Positions 48,885 through 57,289 of a stretch of 64,000 nucleotides of DNA are shown one piece after another. The DNA is from Ectopseudomonas mendocina (GTDB taxonomy: Bacteria > Pseudomonadota > Gammaproteobacteria > Pseudomonadales > Pseudomonadaceae): NCBI RefSeq assembly GCF_008041835.1, contig NZ_VRYE01000011.1:150459-214458 (forward strand). The letters run 5' to 3'. Both the position numbers and the translations under genes were made by a program. The notes under the pieces are model-generated. The model worked only from the letters and a program-made list of their open reading frames with translations. It did not search any database and was not told where the DNA came from. Positions within the stretch are counted from its first letter, which is position 1. Each line of letters begins with the position of its first letter.

Positions 48885-49586
48885 TCAGGCGCGCAGTTCG
48901 GCGACCACCGCAGCCAGCGCCTGCGCCGGATCGGCGGCCTGACTGATCGGGCGGCCAATAACCAGGTAATCGGAGCCGGCGTCCAGCGCCTGACGCGGGG
49001 TGAGGATGCGCTTCTGGTCATCGGCATTGCTGCCGGCAGGGCGAATGCCTGGCGTCACCAGCTGCAGACGCGGTTGCGCGACCTTCAGCGCACAAGCTTC
49101 CTGCGCCGAGCAAACCAGGCCATCGAGCCCGGCCTCGGCAGCCAGCCCGGCCAGGCGCAGCACCTGCTCCTGCGGCGGCACATCCAGGCCGATACCGGCC
49201 AGATCCTGCTGCTCCATGCTGGTCAGCACCGTCACTCCGATCAGCAGCGGCTTGGCGCCAGCGAGCTTGTCCAGCTCGTTGCGACAGGCCGCCATCATGC
49301 GCAGACCGCCGGAACAGTGCACATTGACCATCCACACGCCCAGTTCCGCAGCAGCCTTGACCGCCATCGCCGTGGTGTTGGGGATGTCGTGGAATTTCAG
49401 ATCGAGGAACAGCTCGAAGCCCTTGGCCTGTAATGCCTCGACCACTTGCGGACCACTTCGGGTGAACAGCTCCTTGCCGACCTTGACTCGGCACAGCGCC
49501 GGATCAAGCTTGTCGGCCAACGCCAGAGCGGCATCACGGCTGGAAAAATCGAGAGCGACGATGATCGGGGTCTGGCAGGCGGGCAT
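48885..49586 (-). CDS. pyrF: orotidine 5'-phosphate decarboxylase
   Basis: 233-aa enzyme of UMP synthesis. [16 protein letters not shown] opens the TIM barrel; [15 protein letters not shown] is the catalytic Asp-Lys-Asp motif; VTPGIRP and IGRPISQA bind phosphate. Start ATG 49586 gives the P. aeruginosa-like length; the frame is open to 49733. Confidence 0.95.
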   Translation of the reverse strand: MPACQTPIIVALDFSSRDAALALADKLDPALCRVKVGKELFTRSGPQVVEALQAKGFELFLDLKFHDIPNTTAMAVKAAAELGVWMVNVHCSGGLRMMAACRNELDKLAGAKPLLIGVTVLTSMEQQDLAGIGLDVPPQEQVLRLAGLAAEAGLDGLVCSAQEACALKVAQPRLQLVTPGIRPAGSNADDQKRILTPRQALDAGSDYLVIGRPISQAADPAQALAAVVAELRA

Positions 49587-49688
49587 GAGGCGGGTCTCGG
49601 ACAGGATAAAAACGCCGCGCATTGTAGCGCAAAGCTTCCTGGGACTGGTCGCGGCTAAAGCCCCTCCCACATGCAAACCTGTAGGCCC

Positions 49689-49710
49689 GTAGCCCGGATG
49701 CAATCCGGGG
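49689..49710. repeat. single REP unit
   Basis: GTAGCCCGGATGCAATCCGG then GG: one unpaired arm of the 16256 family upstream of pyrF. Confidence 0.75.
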
Positions 49711-49732
49711 CCTTTGCTTTGGCACAATGGCA

Positions 49733-49807
49733 TCGCGGCTGAAGCCGCTCCTACAGGGCGATGAATTTTCCATAGGAGCGGCTGGCGGCATTGCGCTTCA
49801 GCCGCGA
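49733..49807. repeat. REP palindrome pair (CGCGGCTGAAGC type)
   Basis: TCGCGGCTGAAGCCGCTCCT (49733-49752) faces AGGAGCGGCTGG...GCTTCAGCCGCGA (49774-49807), the same family as at 25384. Confidence 0.85.
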
Positions 49808-49829
49808 AAACGTTAGGACAGCCAAACGA

Positions 49830-50744
49830 TCAGGCAATCAGCCGCTCACGCAAGCGCCCGAGCATGCCCATCAGGCTGCCGACCCTCTCCTGCTCACGCT
49901 CGTCGCGCGGCACCTCGGCCAGGCGAGTGACCACCTGCTGCGGCTGCGCGCGCCAGATCAGCGCCTGCTCGGCAGCGGCCTTCAGCCCCTTCTCGAACAG
50001 ACCACGGCGAATCGGCTTGGGCAGGTAGCGGAAGATCTGCGCCTCGTTGACCAGGCGCAGCAACGCCTGGGTGTCCTGAAATGGCGTGACCACCAGGCTG
50101 AGCAGCCGTGGGTGAGCTTGCGCCAGGGTCTTGAGCAACGGCGCGGTGTCTTCACCAGCCAGTTTGAGGTCACTGACCAGAATGTCCACGCCTTCGTTGT
50201 TGAGTTGCAGCATGGCCTCGGCCAGATTGCGCGCACGCAGCAGGCGGTGCCCGCCTGCGACGCAGAACTCGCCAACGACGCTGAGCGTGTCCGGATCGTC
50301 ATCCAACAGCAGCACCGACAGCGGCGCACTCAGCCCTTCGCTGGCAACAGATTGCAGCGGCTGCGCCTGGCGCACCGCCAGCTCTGCCGCCTGACGCAGG
50401 GTGAAGGCCATTTCCTGCTGGTCCCAAGGCTTGGTCAGGTAGCGGAAGATGCCGCCGTTGTTCAACGCCTCAACCGCGGCATCCAGATCGGAATAGCCGG
50501 TCAGCAGGATACGCAGGGTGTTCGGCGCGATCTCGCGCGCTTCGGCCAGCAGCTGCGCTCCGCTCATCTGCGGCATGCGTTGATCGCTGACCAGCACGTG
50601 AATGTGCTCCTCACGCAGGCGCTGCAGGGCACGCAACGGGTCGCTCTCGGTCAGCACCTCGTAGTGGCGGCGAAACTGCAGGGCGAGACTGCGCAGAATG
50701 CGCTCCTCGTCATCGACGAAGAGAATGCGAACGGGTGCGGACAT
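49830..50744 (-). CDS. response regulator with two receiver domains
   Basis: 304-aa protein with two REC domains and no output domain. REC1: Asp11/Asp12, phospho-acceptor Asp54 (VSDQRMP) and Lys105 (LTKPWD). REC2: Asp148-150, Asp192 (VSDLKLAG) and Lys243 (LPKPIRR). A helical tail (250-304) follows. Both receivers keep the residues needed for phosphorylation. The ATG shares a base with the stop of the kinase gene, so they form one two-gene unit. Confidence 0.9.
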   Translation of the reverse strand: MSAPVRILFVDDEERILRSLALQFRRHYEVLTESDPLRALQRLREEHIHVLVSDQRMPQMSGAQLLAEAREIAPNTLRILLTGYSDLDAAVEALNNGGIFRYLTKPWDQQEMAFTLRQAAELAVRQAQPLQSVASEGLSAPLSVLLLDDDPDTLSVVGEFCVAGGHRLLRARNLAEAMLQLNNEGVDILVSDLKLAGEDTAPLLKTLAQAHPRLLSLVVTPFQDTQALLRLVNEAQIFRYLPKPIRRGLFEKGLKAAAEQALIWRAQPQQVVTRLAEVPRDEREQERVGSLMGMLGRLRERLIA

Positions 50745-52048
50745 CAGGCGCTCCTTTTAATGGCGACAGTAGCGGGCAGCGGCAGGCTGATCAGAAAACG
50801 CGTGCCACGCCCTGGCTCGGAGGCGACGCGAATGCGGCCGCCGTGGTCCTGGACGATCTTGTAGCTGATGGACAACCCGAGGCCGGTGCCCTGGCCGACC
50901 GGCTTGGTGGTGAAGAAAGGATCGAAGATCTTCGCCATGACTTCCGGCGGCATGCCACGGCCATTGTCCTGCAGCGAGACATGGATGCCCTCGGCATCGG
51001 CCCAGCTGCGAATCTGGATACGCCCGCTGCCATCGATGGCCTGGGCAGCGTTGGTCAACAGGTTGAGCAGCACCTGGTTGATCTGCGAGGGCGCGCAGGC
51101 GATACGCGGCAGCTCGCCGAGCTGCTGCACCACTTCGGCCTTGTCCTTGATGTGGTTGCGCGCGATCAGCAGCGCGCTGCGGATGCAGTCATTGAGGTCG
51201 ACCTCCTCGCTCATGGCACGGTCGAGACGGGCGAAATCCTTCAGGCCCACCACCAACTCGCCAATCTGCTCCAGGCCATACAGGGTGTCGCCATACAGCT
51301 GCTGCAGATCCTCGGCCAGCAGCTCCGGCGCTACCTGCTGGCGAGCCTGTTCGGCGGTCTGCAGGGCCTGGCTCAGGCTCGCCTCGTCGCAGTCGGGGTC
51401 GTTCAGGCACTGGCCTAGGCGCGCCTGTGCGGCGGCGAGTTCGAACAGTGGCTCGCTCAATTCACGCAGCAGCTGCACGTTGTTCTTCACGTAGCCCAGT
51501 GGCGTGTTCAACTCGTGGGCGACGCCGGCGACCATCTGACCGAGCGACGCCATCTTCTCCGATTGCAGCAACTGCGCCTGGGACTCCTTGAGATCCACCA
51601 GCGCCTGGCGCAGTACGCGGTTGCGCTGGGCGACACGTGCTTCCATGGCCTTGAGCAGATCCAGCACCGTACCCAGACCGCAGTATTCGCCCTGGGCATC
51701 GATAAGGACGAAGTCCTCGGTGATCGGGTATTGCAGCTGGGCGGTGACCTGCTTGGAAGCCTCTTCCAGACTGGCTTCCAGGCTGACGATCAGCGGCGCG
51801 TCGTTCATCACCTCGCCAACCGGATGACGACCACGCAGGTCGCGCCCGAAGCGCTGCATGAAGATGTCCTGCAGGGTGGCGCGACTGACCAGGCCGAGTG
51901 GCCGGTTGTTCTCGTCCACCACCGGCAGGGAGAGAAAGGCGCGGTGTTCAGCCGCCAGAAACAGATCGGCGACCTCGTTGATGCTCATCGACGCAGCGAG
52001 CGGCTTCACGGCTCGCATCAGCGATTGCAGCGCTCTGGCTTGGGTCAC
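50744..52048 (-). CDS. CBS-domain sensor histidine kinase
   Basis: 434-aa soluble kinase. Residues about 10-135 form a CBS pair (MSINEVADLFLAAEHRAFLS and LPVVDENNRPLGLVSRATLQ; EDFVLIDAQGEYCGLGTVLD). DHp with His178 (GVAHELNTPLGYVKNN), then N box NQVLLNLLTNAAQAI, G1 DNGRGMPPE, G2 GQGTGLGLSISYKI. No membrane segment, so it would sense a cytosolic signal, perhaps adenylate through CBS. Divergent from eutB. Confidence 0.92.
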   Translation of the reverse strand: MTQARALQSLMRAVKPLAASMSINEVADLFLAAEHRAFLSLPVVDENNRPLGLVSRATLQDIFMQRFGRDLRGRHPVGEVMNDAPLIVSLEASLEEASKQVTAQLQYPITEDFVLIDAQGEYCGLGTVLDLLKAMEARVAQRNRVLRQALVDLKESQAQLLQSEKMASLGQMVAGVAHELNTPLGYVKNNVQLLRELSEPLFELAAAQARLGQCLNDPDCDEASLSQALQTAEQARQQVAPELLAEDLQQLYGDTLYGLEQIGELVVGLKDFARLDRAMSEEVDLNDCIRSALLIARNHIKDKAEVVQQLGELPRIACAPSQINQVLLNLLTNAAQAIDGSGRIQIRSWADAEGIHVSLQDNGRGMPPEVMAKIFDPFFTTKPVGQGTGLGLSISYKIVQDHGGRIRVASEPGRGTRFLISLPLPATVAIKRSA

Positions 52049-52279
52049 GAACGGCCTCCCCTGCTATCGGAAAGCCGTCATTCAAACAGCGCCAAGTTGC
52101 CATCATGTGACAGACATCACGCTGCCGGCGCGCCACCCTGGTGCGCCAGACCCGCCTCCGCACCATTTTCCAGCTCCTGAGATAGCCGGCCTGCTTCTAC
52201 GGAGCGCCAATCTCGGGCGGCCGGCCCTCTGGCATGAGCACTGCACGGCAAGCACATCCTTTTGCAGCAGGTTGCAGCC

Positions 52280-53674
52280 ATGCCCTACCAGACCACCATC
52301 GGCAGCCTGGTCTACCGCTTCGCCGATCTCAAGACGCTGCTGGCCAAGGCCAGCCCGGCGCGCTCCGGCGATTACCTGGCAGGGCTGGCCGCCGCTACCT
52401 ACGAAGAGCGCATGGCGGCCAAGCTGGCCCTGGCCGAGGTGCCGCTGGGGCGCTTTCTCGACGAGGCGCTTATTCCCTACGAGCAGGACGAAGTCACCCG
52501 CCTGATCATCGACCGCCACGATGCCACTGCCTTCGCCCCGATCAGCCACCTCACGGTCGGCGACCTGCGCGACTGGCTGCTGCTGGAGAAGACCGACAGC
52601 GCGCGCCTGGCTGCCGTGGCCGCCGGGCTGACGCCGGAGATGGTTGCCGCCGTGAGCAAGCTGATGCGCAATCAGGATCTGATCCTGGTGGCGCGCAAAT
52701 GCCAGGTGATCAGCCGCTTTCGCAACACCCTCGGCCTGCCCGGCCACCTGGCCGTGCGCCTGCAACCCAACCACCCCACCGACGACGTGCGCGGCATCGC
52801 CGCCAGCATGCTCGACGGCCTGCTGTATGGCTCGGGCGACGCCACGGTCGGCATCAATCCGGCCAGCGATTCGCTGCCGACGCTGATGCGCCTGTGGCAG
52901 ATGATGGACGAGGTGCGCCAGCACTTCGAAATCCCCATGCAGAGCTGCGTGCTGACCCACGTCACCACGCAGATCCAGGCCATCGAGGCCGGCGCGCCGA
53001 TCGACCTGGTGTTCCAGTCCATCGCCGGCACCGAAGCCACCAACACCGGCTTCGGCGTATCCCTGGCAATCCTGCGTGAAGCCCATGAAGCCGCGCTTTC
53101 ACTCGGTCGCGGCACCCTGGGGGATAACGTGATGTACTTCGAGACCGGCCAGGGCAGCGCGCTGTCGGCCGGCGGTCATCATGGTGTCGACCAGCAGACC
53201 TGCGAGGCTCGCGCCTATGCCGTGGCCCGCGAGTTCCGCCCGCTGCTGGTCAATACCGTGGTCGGTTTCATCGGCCCGGAATACCTCTACGACGGCAAGC
53301 AGATCATCCGCGCCGGCCTGGAGGATCACTTCTGCGCCAAGCTGCTCGGCCTGCCGATGGGCTGCGACGTCTGCTACACCAACCACGCTGAAGCCGATCA
53401 GGACGACATGGACAGCCTGCTCACCCTGCTCGGCGCGGCCGGTATCAACTTCATCATGGGCATCCCGGGCGCCGACGACATCATGCTCAACTACCAGAGC
53501 ACCTCGTTCCACGATGCGCTGTACCTGCGCAGCGTGCTGGGCCTGAAACGCGCCCCGGAATTCGATGCCTGGCTGGCGCGCATGGCCATTACCGAGCCGA
53601 GCGGCCGCCTGCGCGAGATCGGCCGTGGCCACCGCCTGCTCAAGCAACTGCCGCACATATCGGGAGCCGCGTGA
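52280..53674 (+). CDS. eutB: ethanolamine ammonia-lyase large subunit
   Basis: 464-aa TIM-barrel subunit of the adenosylcobalamin-dependent enzyme that splits ethanolamine into acetaldehyde and ammonia. Signatures: FRNTLGLPGHLAVRLQPNHP, LTHVTTQIQAIEAGAPIDLV, FETGQGSALSAGGHHGVDQQ (active-site loop) and CDVCYTNHAEADQDDMDSLL. ATG 52280 matches the family start; the frame is open to 52262. The stop overlaps the eutC start. No eut shell proteins are near, as usual for Pseudomonas. Confidence 0.95.
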   Translation: MPYQTTIGSLVYRFADLKTLLAKASPARSGDYLAGLAAATYEERMAAKLALAEVPLGRFLDEALIPYEQDEVTRLIIDRHDATAFAPISHLTVGDLRDWLLLEKTDSARLAAVAAGLTPEMVAAVSKLMRNQDLILVARKCQVISRFRNTLGLPGHLAVRLQPNHPTDDVRGIAASMLDGLLYGSGDATVGINPASDSLPTLMRLWQMMDEVRQHFEIPMQSCVLTHVTTQIQAIEAGAPIDLVFQSIAGTEATNTGFGVSLAILREAHEAALSLGRGTLGDNVMYFETGQGSALSAGGHHGVDQQTCEARAYAVAREFRPLLVNTVVGFIGPEYLYDGKQIIRAGLEDHFCAKLLGLPMGCDVCYTNHAEADQDDMDSLLTLLGAAGINFIMGIPGADDIMLNYQSTSFHDALYLRSVLGLKRAPEFDAWLARMAITEPSGRLREIGRGHRLLKQLPHISGAA

Positions 53675-54438
53675 TGGCCAATGATCTGATTCAGCAAAAT
53701 CCCTGGGACGAACTGCGCGCACATACCTCGGCACGCATAGCGCTCGGCCGCGTCGGCTGCAGCCTGCCCACCCGCGAGGTGCTCAAGTTCGGCCTGGCCC
53801 ATGCCCAGGCGCGCGATGCCGTGCATCGTCCGCTGGACTTCGGCGAACTCAAGCATCAGTTGCATACGGCAGGCTTTCGTACCCTGAAAGTACGCAGCAA
53901 CGCCGACGACCGGCAAACCTACCTGCTGCGCCCGGATCACGGCCGACACCTGCACGGCGACTGCCGTGTGCAGCTGCAACACGAACTGCCCGCACCGGAA
54001 ATCGCCATCGTGCTGGCCGATGGCTTGTCGGCCGTCGCCGTGCAGCGCCATGCCCTGCCGCTGTTGCAAGCTTTTCGCGAACGCTTTGACACCGACTGGG
54101 CCAACACCCCGGTGGTGCTTGCCGAACAGGGCCGCGTGGCGATTGGCGACGGCATCGGCGAAGCGCTGCGTGCACGCCTGGTGATCGTGATGATCGGCGA
54201 GCGCCCTGGTCTGACCTCGTCGGACAGCCTCGGCCTGTATCTGACCTACGCACCGCGGGTGGGCTGCCGGGACAGCGCGCGCAACTGCATCTCCAACGTA
54301 CGTCCCGAGGTGCTGCCTTACCAGCTGGCAGCACACAGACTCGACTACCTGGCGCGCCAGGCGCTGCGCCTGCAACTGAGTGGCGTGCAGCTCAAGGACG
54401 ACAGCAACCTGCAGCCGGTGGCGCTACAGGCCGACTGA
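53674..54438 (+). CDS. eutC: ethanolamine ammonia-lyase small subunit
   Basis: 254-aa subunit that forms the cobalamin-binding interface. PWDELRAHTSARIALGRVGC and LPTREVLKFGLAHAQARDAV are typical, followed by VLAEQGRVAIGDGIGEALRA and LVIVMIGERPGLTSSDSLGL. ATG 53674 overlaps the eutB stop (TGATG); a GTG at 53671 is also in frame. Confidence 0.94.
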   Translation: MANDLIQQNPWDELRAHTSARIALGRVGCSLPTREVLKFGLAHAQARDAVHRPLDFGELKHQLHTAGFRTLKVRSNADDRQTYLLRPDHGRHLHGDCRVQLQHELPAPEIAIVLADGLSAVAVQRHALPLLQAFRERFDTDWANTPVVLAEQGRVAIGDGIGEALRARLVIVMIGERPGLTSSDSLGLYLTYAPRVGCRDSARNCISNVRPEVLPYQLAAHRLDYLARQALRLQLSGVQLKDDSNLQPVALQAD

Positions 54439-54493
54439 CAAGTCCCGGCATGCGGGTTATGGTGAAGGCTCCATTCCCCCGTGAGGACTCGTC

Positions 54494-54667
54494 ATGCCCT
54501 GGTACGTCTGGCTATTGCTGGTGCTGGTATTCGGCTCGGTGATCGGTAGCCTGCTGATACTGCGCAGCAGCGCCAAGAAGATGCGCCTGAGCGAGGATCA
54601 GCTCGAACGCATGCGTAAACGCGCCGTCGAGCAGGAAGCCAAGGACGCCCGCGAGCGCCAGCGCTAG
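54494..54667 (+). CDS. DUF2897 small membrane protein
   Basis: 57-aa protein, MPWYVWLLLVLVFGSVIGSL at the start as one membrane helix, then a basic and charged tail (LSEDQLERMRKRAVEQEAKD). It fits the DUF2897 family. GAGG precedes the ATG. Third gene on this strand after eutBC; function unknown. Confidence 0.75.
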   Translation: MPWYVWLLLVLVFGSVIGSLLILRSSAKKMRLSEDQLERMRKRAVEQEAKDARERQR

Positions 54668-54734
54668 GCACCTCCGCTCTCCTCGCCCGCAGAGACAGGC
54701 TGCTAGACTGCGCGCCTTCCAAGGAGAAGGTGCC

Positions 54735-55493
54735 ATGCCCCTGCATCTGCGCTTGCTGTTTCCTGCCCTCACCCTCGCCCTGGGCACGGGGCTGGGCTCC
54801 ATCGACGCCATCGGGCTGCTGTTGGGCAGTTTGTTCGTCCTACTCCTGCTGATAGGCGAACGGCATATGCCGAACTGGCTATGGCTGCCCCTGATATTGC
54901 TCGGTGGCATTGCCCTGGCGGCACATCTCGTACCGGGGTTCAGCCCCTGGCAACTGTGGCAACCGCGTCTCATCAGCCCGGACGCTGCGCCATACACGCT
55001 GCGCCTGTCCTGGGACAAACTGCTGCTTGGCACCGCCCTGCTCGCCTGGTGGCTCGGGCAACCTCGCCAGCCGGTCGTTTCGCTGAAACAGGCATGGCTG
55101 ACGTGCCTCACTACACTGGTGTTGGTGCCGGTACTGGCTATCGCCTTGGGGCTGGTCGCCTGGCAACCCAAATGGCCACAAGGGCTGCTGCTGTGGTTGG
55201 CAGTCAATCTCGGCGTGGCGGTGCTGGCAGAAGAGCTGCTGTTTCGCGGCATGCTGCAGCCGGCGCTGGTCAAGCGCCTGGGTACCTGGCCTGGTTTGCT
55301 GCTGACGGCGGGTCTTTTCGGCGCAGCCCATCTGCCCTTCAGTACGCTATTCGCAGCGGTAGCGGCCTGTGCGGGATTGGGCTATGGCCTGGCCTTTCAC
55401 TACAGCGGCCGCATCAGCCTGGCCATCGCTCTGCATGCAGCGGTCAATCTCGCTCATCTTCTGTTGCTGAGTTATCCGCTACGACTGGCATGA
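54735..55493 (+). CDS. CPBP-family intramembrane protease
   Basis: 252-aa protein with about seven helices. The three CPBP/Abi motifs are present: EELLFRGML (Glu-Glu-x3-Arg), FGAAHLPFST (Phe-x3-His) and LHAAVNLAHLL (His-x3-Asn). Such proteins are glutamic or metal-type membrane peptidases; the substrate is unknown. GAAGGAGAAGG lies upstream. Its last 50 bases overlap the convergent gene at 55444. Confidence 0.85.
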   Translation: MPLHLRLLFPALTLALGTGLGSIDAIGLLLGSLFVLLLLIGERHMPNWLWLPLILLGGIALAAHLVPGFSPWQLWQPRLISPDAAPYTLRLSWDKLLLGTALLAWWLGQPRQPVVSLKQAWLTCLTTLVLVPVLAIALGLVAWQPKWPQGLLLWLAVNLGVAVLAEELLFRGMLQPALVKRLGTWPGLLLTAGLFGAAHLPFSTLFAAVAACAGLGYGLAFHYSGRISLAIALHAAVNLAHLLLLSYPLRLA

Positions 55494-56262
55494 CGGCAAT
55501 GCGGTAAGGCGAAAAAATGCGCTGCAACTCGCCCTTGCTGCGCAAACGTTCGAGCAGGGCCGCGAAGCGCTCAGGCGTTATCGGCGCGCCGGCGCGAATC
55601 ATCGCATGATGTCGATAGACCTGATCGATACGCTCGGAGATCAGTAACTGGCGTGCATAATCGCGATTGCGCTCAAGGAAGTCATAGAGATTGGAGCGAG
55701 TGACCAATGCGACATCGGCGCGCCCGCGTATCACCATCAGCAGGTTGCTGTCGTGAGAGTGACCGAGGTTGGCGTTGAAGGTGCTGCTGAGGAATTCCGG
55801 GTCGCTATTGAAGCCTGCGAAGCCATAGTGATAACCACGGTACAACGCCAGTCGCTTGCCCTGCAGCTGCTCGAAATACTGCTGACCACGCAACTCTTCA
55901 CTCTTGGCGACGAAAAGCTCCGCATCCTCCAGGCCCATGTCGACGGCTTCGGCATCGATATCCTGCCAACCCCATTGCGGGTTCTCGAATATCGCCATGT
56001 CGATGCGCCCGCGCTGCAGGTCGCCGAAGCGGCGCACGATGGCGGTGGGCAGCATGGTGAATTCGTATTCGCTCTGGGCCTGATTGAGAGCATCGAGCAA
56101 TTGTGGCAGCAGTCCGCTCGACTCCTGCAGGTTGGACTTGATCACATAGGGCGGAAAATGCGCACCGCCGACCTTGACCACCTCGGCAGCGCAAAGAAAA
56201 CCGGCAAGCAACAGACACAAGGCCCCCACGCATCCATGAACCCAGCGCCGCATATGCCGCAT
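55444..56262 (-). CDS. periplasmic solute-binding-like protein
   Basis: 272-aa protein with a signal peptide (GCVGALCLLLAGFLCAAEVV) and an SBP_bac_3-like fold: FPPYVIKSNLQESSGLLPQL, RFGDLQRGRIDMAIFENPQW and YRGYHYGFAGF. No transporter genes are nearby, so it may be a sensor or orphan binding protein. The C-terminal 17 codons lie opposite the end of the CPBP gene. Confidence 0.8.
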   Translation of the reverse strand: MRHMRRWVHGCVGALCLLLAGFLCAAEVVKVGGAHFPPYVIKSNLQESSGLLPQLLDALNQAQSEYEFTMLPTAIVRRFGDLQRGRIDMAIFENPQWGWQDIDAEAVDMGLEDAELFVAKSEELRGQQYFEQLQGKRLALYRGYHYGFAGFNSDPEFLSSTFNANLGHSHDSNLLMVIRGRADVALVTRSNLYDFLERNRDYARQLLISERIDQVYRHHAMIRAGAPITPERFAALLERLRSKGELQRIFSPYRIAVMPVVADNSATEDERD

Positions 56263-56452
56263 CTCGAATCCCCAATTCCTTCTGCCAGTAAGATGCAGCC
56301 TACCCGAGTCTCTCCTGACCGACTAGGTGGATTTTATGACGTCAGCACTTTGTTGGTGGATAGCAGACGATAGCCACAAGTCCTGCTCCATCTGGGCCAT
56401 TGCAAGGGCAGATGGCCGCTGCGCGGATTGGGATTCCCAGGATCGAATCGGC

Positions 56453-57124
56453 TCAGAAGTCCTTGCACACCAGCGACAGGGCCTCTTCAGCCAGCTGGTC
56501 CAGGCTCATCGGCCCCTGCGGACGGAACCAGGTATTGGTCCAGCTCAGCGCGCCCGTGAGAAAACGTCGCTGGATGAACGGGTCACCCTTGAAGTAGCCG
56601 GCATCGCGAGCCTCACCCAGCACCGTCAGCCAGATCTGCTCGTAGGTATCGCGCAGCGCCAGCACCTGGGCCTGGCCCTCTTCAGATAGCGAGCGCCATT
56701 CGTAGACCAGCACGGCCATGGCCTCGCCGGTGCCACCCATGATCGACTGCAGCTCGCAGCGAATCAGCGCCAGCAGCCGCTCGCGCGTGCCCTGCGCCTC
56801 GGCCAGCGCGGCACGCATCAGGGCAGTGTTGTAGACGATGGTTTCCTCCATCACCGAGCGCAGGATTTCCTCCTTGCTCTTGAAGTGATGAAAGATGCTG
56901 CCCGACTGAATGCCGATGGCTGCGGCCAGGTCACGAGTACGCTCGTAGCCCTTGCTGCGGAACAGGTGCGCGGCCATCTGTAGCAGCTTGCCGCGGGCAC
57001 TGTCCGGATCGGTTACCTGGCCACTGTCGACCAGCTCCTGCATCACGGCCTGGGCTTTGTGTTCGTCCACGCTGACTTCTCCCCTGGTTGCCCTGCTCGG
57101 CGATTGTTCTGATGAGTTCTTCAT
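56453..57124 (-). CDS. atuR: AtuR, TetR-family regulator of the atu cluster
   Basis: 223-aa regulator with an N-terminal extension of about 40 residues. [23 protein letters not shown] and [20 protein letters not shown]. Divergent from atuA with two copies of one palindrome between them. In P. aeruginosa AtuR represses atuABCDEFGH and is released by terpenoid intermediates. Start ATG 57124 chosen over the open frame to 57226 because the operators would otherwise be inside the gene. Confidence 0.88.
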   Translation of the reverse strand: MKNSSEQSPSRATRGEVSVDEHKAQAVMQELVDSGQVTDPDSARGKLLQMAAHLFRSKGYERTRDLAAAIGIQSGSIFHHFKSKEEILRSVMEETIVYNTALMRAALAEAQGTRERLLALIRCELQSIMGGTGEAMAVLVYEWRSLSEEGQAQVLALRDTYEQIWLTVLGEARDAGYFKGDPFIQRRFLTGALSWTNTWFRPQGPMSLDQLAEEALSLVCKDF

Positions 57125-57176
57125 GCTGCCGGCAAGTGCTTGTCTTGCTTGATGAAATGTATGCGGCACCAGCTGA

Positions 57177-57249
57177 CCAAGCAAGCGCTTGGCCCCACTT
57201 TTGGCCACTTTGCCTTCCCTTTCCACTTTTCAACCAAGCGCTTGCTTGG
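57177..57249. promoter_or_regulatory. paired AtuR operators
   Basis: CCAAGCAAGCGCTTGG (57177-57192) and CCAAGCGCTTGCTTGG (57234-57249) are exact reverse complements, each a CCAAGC/GCTTGG dyad with 4-bp spacer, 57 bp apart. They lie between the divergent starts of atuR (57124) and atuA (57290). A weaker related run, CAAGTGCTTGTCTTGCTTG, is at 57133-57151. Confidence 0.85.
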
Positions 57250-57289
57250 TAATGTCGACTCACCTTCAATGTGTGACGGGCCAATTCCG

